Shown here piece by piece: positions 26,101-38,090 of a stretch of 64,000 bases of DNA. A program made the translations under genes and the position numbers. Position 1 is the first letter of the stretch, and each line of letters starts with the position of its first letter. This DNA comes from Dolomedes plantarius (taxonomy: Eukaryota > Arthropoda > Arachnida > Araneae > Dolomedidae). The DNA lies in contig OU015501.1 in the NCBI GenBank assembly GCA_907164885.2, forward strand, positions 23,817,591-23,881,590, read 5' to 3'. The notes below the pieces were generated by a model. It was not told where the DNA came from and did no database searches. It was given only the letters and a program-made list of their open reading frames with translations.

Positions 26101-29100
26101 AACATTTCTAGACAGGTGTCTATATCCACCATTAACTCTTCTGTCAATTTCTCTTCATGTATCAATTTATCTTTCAAACTTGAGAAGAAATTCTTCAAAC
26201 ATCCTTTTTTTGTTACAAATTTGAATGATAAGTCTTTTTCTGCCATAATTGGTTATGATTTTCTTACTAAATTTCATGTGGATATTTCAAATTCGCAAGC
26301 TTCCATCACATTTGATGATATGGTCATTCCTTTTATTGATTCTGAAAATCAAGGTGTACATTCTCATGTTATTGTAAATGCTCAGAATGCTACTCTTGTG
26401 TCTAAAACTATAGTCAAACCAAATTCTTCTTCTTTTATTAAAATCAGTGCTCCAATAATCAATTCAAATTCTGATTTATTCTTTGAACCTGTTGTTAAAA
26501 ATCCAAATCTGTTAGTTCATCCATCCATTATTGCAAATAATATATCTGTTGATGAGCAACCAGATTCTATAAATGATAATAGTTCAACTCCTGCTACTCA
26601 ACAATCCTCTAAAGTGATTAAGTCATTTATTTTAATTGAAAATTTATCCAATAAGCCAGTTCATGTAAACAAAAATGCTGTGTTGGGTCATGTGTCTTCT
26701 TTAGATGAGCAGTTATCTGTTTCTCATGCTCGAACTACCTCAGTCAGTGAATCTGTAAATCTTATTACTGCATCTCCTGAAATATTAAATTTAAGAAAGT
26801 CAGAATTTAATCTTAATGACTTTAAGCTTTCCCATTTGAATCCTGGAGAAATTTCTCAAATGTCGCAACTGTTGAGCAAATATGCCACTGCTTTTTCTTC
26901 CTCGTCTAAGTCTTTAGGACACACTGATCGTGTGATTCCAAATTTGAATTTTGATCATGACTTCCCTCTTAAGACTCTTCCATTTCCCATTCCTCAGTCT
27001 TTGCAAGCTGAGACTAAAAAGCAAATTGATGAACTTGTGGAGGCAGGTATCATTGAGAGAACAATTTCTGATTGGGCTTGCCCAATATTGCTTGTTAAAA
27101 AGAAGCAATTAAACTCTTCTGCTCCACAGAAGTTCAGACTTGCTTTGGATCTACGTCTCATTAATCAGATAATTAAGAATTCATCTTATCCTTTACCTAA
27201 GATTAATGACATAATCTCTAATATAGCTCAATATCGCTACTTCACCACCTTGGACCTAAAAAGTGCTTACCATCAAATTGACCTACCTGAAAAATTTCAA
27301 GACCGCCTGAGTTTCACTTCCATGTGGGGTCAGTTTAAATATAAACGTTTAGTTTTTGGACTGCGTAGTGCAGCATCCTTTTTCCAAGCTTTAGTCGATA
27401 CTCTCATTGAGGAAACCAATGAATTGGGTATCTTTGCTTACCAAGATGACATTGTCATTTGTGCAAATTCATTTCAAGAGTCTTGTCAGAAATTAAAAGC
27501 TCTTCTTTCTGTTTTTACTAAAAATAATATTACTGCTTATCCTCCAAAGTGCTCATTCCATCAAACTGAAGTAGACTACCTAGGTTTTAAAGTGTCGCAG
27601 AACACTATAAGCCCAATTTCTTCTAATATCATAAAGGTGACTTCATTTCCAACTCCAAAAACTAAAAAACAGTTGAAACGTTTCCTAGGTGTTTGTAATT
27701 ATTATAGACACTTAATTCCACGCTTTTCCAATTTAGTTGCTCCTCTGGTTTCAATGACTTCTATGTCTGTACCTTTTAATTGGACTGATGAAGCTTCTAA
27801 TGCATTCCAGGCACTACAAAAGATTTTCTTTTCTTCGCCTTTTATCAGACAACCTAATTTTGATAACACTTTTTATGTTAATACTGATGCTTCCAAAGAA
27901 GCAATTTCTGCAGTGCTATTACAAGACTTTGATGGTCAGCTATTACCTGTCTCTTACTTTAGTAAATCATTAAATAAAGCTGAGAGGAATTACCCTGCTC
28001 TCAAGTTAGAACTCATGGCGATAGCAAAAGGTGTGCAATCCTTCAAACAGTACTTGTATAATAGAGAATTTTTTGTTTTATCAGATAGTAAACCTCTTAT
28101 GCACTACAAGAAAACAACTTCTCCTGCATCCATCACCACAAGATGGTTAATGTCTCTATCTGAATATTCTTTTAAATTTATTCATGTCAGTGGAACTTCT
28201 AATGTGTTACCAGACTATTTTTCTCGCACACCTAATGTTATAACCCAAGACCTTAATACCAATGCTAATTTAATTAATTCAAAGCAAATTTTACCTGTAG
28301 TTACTTTGGATTCTGAGGAACCTGCTCAGTATGATAAAGTACTTAATAATAATAATAATAGTAATATGTTGTATGATAATAGTGATTCTATAGAGGTAGA
28401 TAATTCACCTCATAAGGTATCTCAGGTAAATGTTATAAATAATGTCAATAGCAATAACACTTGCATTTCTACTCATGTTGTAAAGCCTAGTTCTTGCTCT
28501 AACTCATATTTTTCTGTACCTGATAATACCCATGCTAAGGTAATTAATTGTACTTCTGCTCTGACCCACAATAGTAATGTTCATATTAAACCAAATTTGC
28601 CTCCCTTTGCTGCCTCCTCCCACTCCTCCACCACTCCTCAGGATGTAAACACACACAGTTCAATCTCTAAGTGTGAAGCTGCAAAGCAGCTACAAAAGAT
28701 ATTCACCATCATAACGTCAGAAGTTGCTGACCCAGAGAATGAAATCTCTTCTGCAACAATCCTGAAGGAACTGCTCAGGGATGAGGATTTGTCCCAGCTT
28801 TTCAACAAAGTAATCAACAGGGCGAAGGATGTGCCCAAGAACTTTTTTGTGCACCCAGACTCAAACCTATTATTTTACGCAGGAAAGACGGGATTGTCGA
28901 GAGAAGAGTACATTGTGTTACCGTCAGCTCTCAGGCCAAAGGCACTTCGCTTGGCCCATTTGTCCCACTTTGGGTTGAAGAAGACTTATGAGGCTCTCGC
29001 CAAAAGGTATTGGTGGCGAGGGGCATACATGGATTGTGCAAATTATGTTGCCTCATGTAAAGAATGCATGCTTCACAAAAAAAGAAGAGTGGCGGTTGCT

Positions 29101-32100
29101 CCAGTCCAGTCTGCACCACTTCCTACTGCACCAGGCCAACTTGTATCACTTGATCTTGTTGGTCCCTTCCGCAATGGTCACTCGGTCCTCACCATAATTG
29201 ACCACTTCAGTCGCTTTTTGGTCCTAGAGGACATGCCGTCAACCACAGCTGACAGAGTAACCAAGGCTATATTTAGGTACATTGCCATGTTTGGCAGACC
29301 AAGCCATATTCTTACTGATCTTGGCCCACAATTTACCTCTGTGGTATTCAAAAGGCTATTGGATATGGCTGGAATCAGATTGGCACACTCATCACCTGGC
29401 CATCCTGAGGCAAATGGAGTCTCTGAAAGGATTAATGCCTCTATCAAGTCGTCAATCTCAACTTTGCAAGCCCAAGGTGTACCATTTGACACAGCCATCC
29501 TAATACATGCCTCACTATACAACTCTACCATCCACTCTACCACAGGTCACTCCCCTGCAGTCGTCCATTTTGGAAGAGCTTTAGCCCTGTTGACTGATTC
29601 GGAGAGATTCTTCGATGACTTTCCTCATCTTGACAAAGGGTCCCTCATTGATAATATTGTGGCACAAACTAAAGCCATTTGGTCACTGTGCTTCAGCAAT
29701 ACATCCATAAGTCAAGCAAACTCTCACAGGAAGCTCAATAGAGCAAGAAGAGACACAAGGCTAAAGGAGGGTGACATTGTGTATGTAAAATATAAAACTC
29801 ACTTCACCCAATTTCTCAAGGGACCATTTGTAATTGAGAGATTCCGCTCAAATGTGACTGTGGTCATTCGACCACTGGAAGATAGAATATCACAGGCTTC
29901 GCTCATCCATGTGAACAGGCTGATAAAGGCCCCAGCTCGTAAAGGGCATTTATTAGAGAAGCAGACGAATCCAGCTCCCACTACTAATGATTCTGTGTGC
30001 CCTAGTTCTCTTCATCCAGTTGCCCAGATGCCTGTTCCAGTGTCCAATTCTTCAGATCCAGTGCTGGACTCCAGTCTTTCAAGGGTTCCAGAGGATGACC
30101 ATTCCATGGATGCCACTGAGGGGTACTTTCCTGATGGAGAACTGTTTCCTCCTGCTCCAGATGATGAGTTCCAGGTCCCAGAAGCAAGTCTAGCAGACGA
30201 GCAGTTGTCATTCCACCAGCCATCAATGCTTCTTGAAACTCCTCAGCTCCAGATAGAATCGACTGAAATCCAGGATCCAGTTGGTCTCTCCCATGCCAGT
30301 CCTCCACCGCCAGAAACAACAGACCACAAGATGCCAGAAATTCCGACTGCAGTGAAGAAGCCCTGCCCCTACAACCTCAGGCCGAGGAAATAGAGTTCTG
30401 GGAAAGATGTTTGCGCGCACGTCTTCTCCAGTTGATGGACAACCCAGCGATTGGCACGTCCAACTCTTCTTCTGCCTGTCTTCCTGTATGGACTAGGACT
30501 CTTGCTGCATATGGTATACCTCTGTATCTTTTTAAAGTTTTTAATATCTGTGAAGTTACTCCATTCATAATATCTGTTAATTATGCACAACCTTGTTCTT
30601 TAACCTCTATAAGCTTATAATAGTATTAACCCTTAATTCTATAGTTCTGTTGTTATTGAGTCTACCAATTGTAGAAAAGTAAAATGCTAAATTAACCACT
30701 TTGTTGAGATAAAATATAATAATAGGCAATTAAAATCATTTGGTTCTCCCATATACCATTGTAAATAGCCTAGCAATAGTCAATATTAAGTTTTGTTTCA
30801 CACTTTGCCTGAATTGCAGGAAACATCATCTGATATCATCTATCAGTTTTTTATTTGTGAGTTTCCTTGAATATTTTTTTTTGTACCTTATGTGCAACAT
30901 GTGATATTTTAATCATCCAAAAGATTCTCGATTTTGTCATTTGAGAAATGAAGCCAAGTTTTTATTGCACAAGGCAATTTTTTCCATTTCTCAGAAATAA
31001 GTCCTCATATTTTTGTAAATATATGTATTGTGTTAACTTATTCTTTTGTGTATTTTTTATGGGTGACCAGCTTTCCAGAAAAGTATTGAATCCTGTTATG
31101 TACTGTATACAGGTTTGAAGGTTCTCGACCTCAACATGGTCACTATCCCCTGCAGTTGTACATCACATGCTGCATATAGGTGAAGTTTTTATAAGTTTAA
31201 TATTGAATATAACTCACCTATTAGCTTTGTGAAGTGGGTAATGCATTAACTGTTTCTTGTATATATTCATGTACTTTTGTGTTATATTGTATATTTGTTT
31301 GTGAATAATGTTATTATAGTGTCCTACAATTTATGATTTTAGGGTATATACTCACCATAATGTATATCCCAACACAAATTTTGTACTTGTTTTTTTAAGT
31401 TTTTATGCACATTTGTTTTTACTGTTTGTAATATGCATGGTACAGTGTGATACACTGTGTTACAAGTTATTTTCCTCATCCAAGGTATCTTGAAACTTTT
31501 CTCATAGTAATGACACTCTTGTGTATGACACCATGCTCTCTGTCACAGTGTTGACTGTTATTAGTGCTTCCACTTTGTCTATCTAGGACACATAGTTTTT
31601 GCAATTGACATTAATCGCTTTTCAATGTAACTTTAATTTTTTTCTAAGTGAATTTTTACAGGGTTGTTTTTTGTGTTTTTTCTTTGTTTTTTTCAATGGC
31701 TGGCCAGCCGACGTGAAGTGTTTAATGTTCTTTTATATAATGTACATACCCTGTATAATGTTATGGTCATATAATCAAAATTAGGAGCAAAATTGTTTTC
31801 CTCATTTAGGATCTCCAATGTGTACCTTTTGTAAACTAGACTCAATATGAGCTGTAACAAATTTTTCCTCATTTAGGATCTCCAATGTACACCATTGTAA
31901 ATTAGACTCAATATGAGCATTAATGAATATTTTTCCCTCATCTAGGGTCTTCAATGTAATACATTGTAATGCACTGGTGTAATCACATTTTTCCAAAGGA
32001 TCTTCAATGTAACTTTTTGTAAGCCTGCCAGCTCCCACTCCTAGCACATTGTTAATTCTAACTCAACTCTCTTTGGGAAATTTTCCCTCATTTGTTTTTT

Positions 32101-33840
32101 TCTTCACTTGGTGAAGGGGGAGAGTGTTATAAAGACTCATGGAGTATATCCATTAATATTCAGGTCTTTATAACTGTCTCTCATAACTGCCATACATTGG
32201 CAGAAAAGAAAAATGATTTATTGCCAAAAAAGGCGATGCACGCCAAATCTGGTGTAGTGAGCCTGTATTGCGCAGGCGCGAAGTAGAGCTTGGCGCAGGT
32301 CAGGCTAGCTTCGAAAAGTAGCGGGAGACAGCCCTTGGACGTGTAGGAGGTTGGTGACCTTTTGGGAGCGTGTGTTGATAATCGAGAGTGGGGGTGCGTG
32401 GCATGGCCTAGTATAAGTATTTACCTTTTTATTATGTTTTATTGAATAAATTAGTTATTTGCTCCTTAAACCCCTTGTCAGTAATTTAATTTACTGTAGT
32501 AGATAATTGTTTCCTAGGTAAGAATAATTTGAGTATTGTAATATGCTTAGCACGTGGGTCAGGCTATATGTAGGGTTAAGTATTTTCTTGCTAAGCTAAG
32601 TGCTGTTAACCTAAAGTAAATATTCTACTTAATCCATGTTACCTGAGACAACCTATCTGGGTTATCTTTCATGTCGCTTTGTTACTTGAAATTAATTCTG
32701 TAACTTAATACACAACGCATTTCATGTTTCACCTTTTTTGACTGGCTTAACTATTCGCTCATTTGCTACCACTTGTTCCGATACGGTTTCCCATTTTGGA
32801 GTCGTAATTCTCGGCTTCACAACAGAGTGGGTGAGAGCTTTCAAGGACGGACGGGAAAATGCTCATGATGAACCGCGTTCAGGTCGACCATCAGTGATCA
32901 CAGATGATTTGGTGAATGCCGTGGATGAAAAGATTTCAACTTTATCATTGGAATTTCAACTTTATCATTGGAATTTCCGAATGTGGGTAGAACAACTTTG
33001 CACAAAATCGCTTCCGGAAAGTTGAAATTTCGCAGATTGTGCGCACGTTGGGTTCCCAGTCTGTTTACTGAGGAACACAAACTGAAAAGAATGGCTTGTG
33101 CTCTTGATTTTTTGGATCGATATCATAAAGAAGGTGATCAATTTTTAGAGAAGATTGTCACAGGGGTCGATACGTGGATTTCTCACAGAACCCCAGAGTC
33201 TAAACGTCACTCAATGGAATGGCGTCACACAACATCACCAGTCAGAGTCAAGGCCAAGCAGACAATCTCAACACAAGGTCATGGCAACCGTGTTTTGGGA
33301 TAGACATGGAGTCTTGTTAGTCGGGTTTATGCAGCAAAGGACAACAATAAATGCAGCCGCTTACTGCGCTACCCTAACTAAACTTAGACGTGCAATACAG
33401 AATAAGCGACGTGGTCTTCTGATGTCTGGAGTTTTGTTGCTGCATGACAATGCCAGACCCCATTCTGCCATTCACACCCAAAATCTGTTCAGATCTTTTG
33501 GATGGGAACAGATTGACCACCCACCGTACAGTCCAGACTTGTCGCCGGGTGATTTTCACTTATTCCGCTACCTAAAAGAGTTTCTCGGCGGCAAGAGATT
33601 CGCCACAGACGACGAGGTGAAAGAAGCAGTTCAAGACTGGTTATCCTCACAGGCGGCAGACGTCTACGACTTAAGCATACAGAAGCTTGTAGAACGTTAT
33701 GACAAATGTTTAAAAAAATATGGAAACTATGTAGAAAAATAGAGACACATGTAAGGAATTTAAAAAATAAAGTTTTTTGAAAAAATCTGTCATGTTTTCT
33801 GTTTTATAAGTAAACGGACCTTAGTTTCCGAATAACCCTC

Positions 33841-33916
<76 letters not shown>

Positions 33917-35321
33917 TGCTGGACACCCAAATTGCAACACCAAAAAAGACAAGAGATATCACAACAAAATTTATTTTGTGAATAACATGTTGACCTAGTA
34001 TCAAATGATTAAATTTATAGACTTCTGTGAAGTGTGGTTCCTGCCAAAATCAGTAGCCAGAGTAGTCGCCATTGTTGGAGATCACCGCTGCCACACGCCT
34101 CGGCATTGATTCAAAGAGACTTTGGTTGAGTTCTTGGGGTACAGCGGACCAAGCAGCTTCCACACGTTGCCAAAGTTCATCTGCTGGGCAGCAGGGGATG
34201 GAATCTGGGTCAATCGTAGAGCAACCATGGACCACATGTTTTCTATCGGCGAAAGATCCGGAGAGCGAGGTGGCCAGGGAAGCAATTCAATCTGGCAATT
34301 GACGAAGAACCGTTGGACAATGCGTGCCACATATGGTCGCGCATTATCCTGTTGAAATATGGCTGTGGGCAAGCCCTGAAGGTAAGGAAGAACAACTGGC
34401 TCCAACACCTCGGAGATGTATTGCTGGCTGTTTAAAGTACCGGCAATGCGTACTAGAGGTGTGCGAGAGTGATATTCAATACCGCCCCATACCATAATAC
34501 CCGGTGCAGGACCAGTGTGGCGGTGCATAACGCTGCTGTTCAGCATCCTCTCTTCACGGTGTCTCCAGACTCGAATGCGACCATCGTGGTGTTGCAGACA
34601 GAAGCGTGACTCGTCAGTAAAGACAATTTCATTCCATTATGCCGTCCACATCCTTCTGTCATCGCACCATTGGCGGCGGAGACGTCTGTGGTTCTGCGTC
34701 AAGGGTAGACAAAGCAATGGACGTCTTGCGGACGGACCACTCTGCTGTAAACGGTGTCGAATGGTACGCGCAGACAGTGGATGATGCGTTACAGACTGCA
34801 TGTGCTGTGCTATGGTTCGTGATGTGGCTGAGCGATCCGTCACTGCCATGCGCACAATTTGCCTGTCATCACGTGAAGTGGTGCGCTGAGGTGGATGCGA
34901 TCGAACACGCCGGTCCGTCGTACCCTCCTGCATCCAACAATCACATATCCACATTACAGTTGTTTGGTTTCGTCCAACACGACTACCGATTTCCCTGAAA
35001 GATAATCCACAATCTCGGTAGGCCACTATCCTTCCTCTGTCGTACTCGGATACTTGATCAAAAGATGATCGCTGTTTTCGACGAGGCATAATTGATCGTT
35101 TTTTTGAAAAAACCACAAGAAAAACACAATTGCCGAACTTGAAATCGTCGAAATCTCCAAGCCTTAAATAACGCTTTGAAGTGGCGCCACAGGCGCGCAT
35201 GATGTGCGTCTGCGCTGAAATTCTAATCATTTGCATATCTCACCTCCGCTAATGCATGTTGTAAATTTCATGTTATTTGCATGTTTCCTTCAGGGTGTTG
35301 CATTTACAGTGGCCAGCAGTG

Positions 35322-35372
<51 letters not shown>

Positions 35373-35434
35373 TATATATATATATAATATATATAATATA
35401 GATATATATATATATATATATATAATATATATAT

Positions 35435-35475
<41 letters not shown>

Positions 35476-35648
35476 TTGTTTGTTTTCAGTATGAGGATTT
35501 GTTGCATCTTTTATTGAAAGTTTTAAAATAATTTAACGCTTAGTACATTTTATCTGTTAATTTCATTCGGCTGTCTGTGCCTTCTTCGTGTAATTTACTA
35601 TCTTATTTTTCTGTTGAATTATTTACAATTTACTAGTTTTACACACAG

Positions 35649-35686
<38 letters not shown>

Positions 35687-38053
35687 TTTTACTTGTATAT
35701 TACTGATATTTTGTAACCAATGTGGAGGCACTTGTATTCAAACATTCGCCCTTACTACGCCGCAGTTTTACTGTCCATTTTATTATGGGGGCACCATAGA
35801 GGCGGACAGCATTACCCCCTATGAAGGGACGACACGAACGGAGGCATTTTTCGTGGCGCAAAGCTGGGATTCGATCTGAGCACCCTCAGCACCGAAAACC
35901 AGCGCGCTGTACCACTGGGCCGCCACAAGCCCATATTACTGATATGACATAAATTAATTTGTTTGTTATAGTGTGCATTTTATAGTTCCAATATTTACTC
36001 TAATAGTTAATAAATATACACAGCGCCTAAGAAGGGAAGAAATAGATCATTTTTAAATAATTATAAAACTATTATGAGTAACGTTTTCGGTACTAGTGGT
36101 ATGAAAACGGCGCTTACTCAAAAACGGCTTTGCAGAGAACCTTTTACGATAAACTTTCAGAACCAGTACCTTGAACTTAGTCTACTAGACTTTTATCACT
36201 TAACTAAACTCTATAAATTTTCATATTATCGGTTTATAAAATAAAGAAACATTATTCACACCTAGTTTTTATTTTTCAAATTAAATTCCACCGAAACATT
36301 CTAAGAAGGATCATCCCAAAACAAAATCCTCTCAAAGCAAACGAATTTAACCCCTTCAAAAACAGAAGGGAAATATTTCATTTTCATACTCTTTTAATGA
36401 CAAAGCAAATGTGGACACTGAAACTGTTTCATTTATATACTCAGAGAATTCTTTGTAACAAATACATCTGAAAAATGAATAGAAAGTGAAAGATAGTGAT
36501 GATAATTCGCGAGTATTAAAATGAGAAATGATGCCCATTTACGATCATCCGTAAAGGTCTAAAAATACATTTTAAATAATTAAAAGGTTGGAAATACATT
36601 TGGAAAATTAGTTGCGATTTGTCTGGGATTAGAACAAATATATATACACTCATGGACAAAAAAAATTAGCGCACCAAGAAATAATAGCGGGATCGTAACG
36701 AAACTTGCAATGAAGGTACATGTCGGGGAGATATGCAAATGATTAGAAATGCAGCGTGATTGCGCATTACGTATAGCCGGTAGAGGGTGTTGAACATCGT
36801 ACTCTGTGGAGTATAAAACAGGTAACCAAAGCTTGTTTGAGTGTGCTGAATCATTTACAAAGGAAGAGCTGAGATAGACATGCCATTACGCCGTGTTCGA
36901 AGACAATATAAGCAGTTGTCGCAGTTTGAAAGGGGGAGAATCGTCGGGATGATGGAAGCTGGGTGGGCAGCTAGGCGAGTAGCTCGTCAATTAGGCCGCT
37001 CTGATTGTGTTGTGAGGAGGTGTTGGTACCAGTGGACCCGAGAGATGTCATGTACACGAAGACCAGGCTCAGGACGCCCTCGACAGACCAGTCGTCGAGA
37101 AGACCGCCACATCGTAAGAAATGCACGCGTACAGCCAACTGTTTCATCGGCAGCCATCCAGGCACAGGTAGCTCCTTCACTAGGGGCCTCTGTGTCTTCT
37201 CGAACCATACGAAGGCGCCTGGCTGAAGGACAGTTGGTATCGCGGCACCCATTACGTGTGCTGCCCTTGACGCCCACCCATCGACGCCTCCGTTTGGAGT
37301 TTGGCCGCGCACGAGGAAACTGGACTGTAGCGGAATGGAACCAGGTCGTCTTTAGCGACGAATCCAGATTCAATCTCGGCAGTGATAACAATCGTGTTCG
37401 TGTGTGGAGAGCCCGGGGTGAACGCTTCAATCCTGCCTTTGCTATACAGCGACACATCGCTCCCACAGCTGGTGTGATGGTATGGGGTACCATTGCCTAC
37501 AATACACGGTCCCCCCTAGTATTGTTCCTTTGCACCATGACAGCCCAGCGGTATGTTTATGAAATCCTGCAACCACATGTGTTGCCACTCATGCAACAGC
37601 TCCCAGGAGCCATCTTTCAGCAAGACAATGCTCGGCCTCATACGGCAAGGGTGTCTCAAGACTCTCCGCACTGTTACTACCCTTCCTTGGCCTGCCCATC
37701 CCCAGATTTGTCTCCAATCGAGCATATCTGGGATCCTTTGGGACGACGAGTTGGGCATCCCACGAGTTTGAACGAACTAGAGGCAAGGTTACAGCAAATA
37801 TGGAACGAAAAGTCTCAAGACATCATACAAAACTTGTATGACTCAATGCCCGATCGTATCGCATCGTGCATTCGCGCTAGAGGGGTCCAACGGAGTATTA
37901 ACTCCTCCGTTCTTTTGCCTTTTTCTCTGAAACAAATTATCCTTTTTCTTTGATTTTCTTATCATTTACTTATATCAAAGTAGTCATTACGTATGTAAAA
38001 TTTCGTTTCATTTTGACGACTCCTTCTTGGTGCGCTAATTTTTTTGTCCATGA

Positions 38054-38090
<37 letters not shown>

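Larger units (their letters stand above)
22786..33841. mobile_element. 11-kb composite: two outward mariner ends enclosing a Ty3/gypsy element
   Basis: Both outer borders are the same mariner 3' terminus in inverted orientation: CGAGGGTTATTCGGAAACTA at 22786 and TAGTTTCCGAATAACCCTCG ending at 33841, each next to TA. Between them lie a minus-strand mariner fragment (22786-23152), a complete gypsy element (23153-32824) and a plus-strand mariner (32825-33841). Each mariner is cut exactly at the LTR boundary. It occupies channel intron 5. Confidence 0.75.

Noticed and set aside
29178..29543. 121-codon minus-strand open frame
   Set aside because: It is antisense to the intact integrase core of the gypsy pol, and its composition follows from that frame.
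30394..32112. Possible env gene in the gypsy 3' region
   Set aside because: No open frame longer than about 70 codons, no signal peptide followed by a transmembrane segment, and tandem non-coding repeats occupy part of it.
34637..35236. 199-codon open frame beginning upstream of MPRRKQ
   Set aside because: The true transposase start is more likely at MPRRKQ; the extra N-terminal residues lie in the untranslated part of the Tc1 element.
35281..35517. Ile/Tyr-rich open frames on both strands
   Set aside because: They are translations of the TA/TG microsatellite.
36971..37493. Open frames of 113 and 168 codons on the minus strand (and their counterparts at 40,230-40,752)
   Set aside because: Both overlap the Tc1 transposase frames in antisense and occur in both sister copies only because the sense proteins are conserved.
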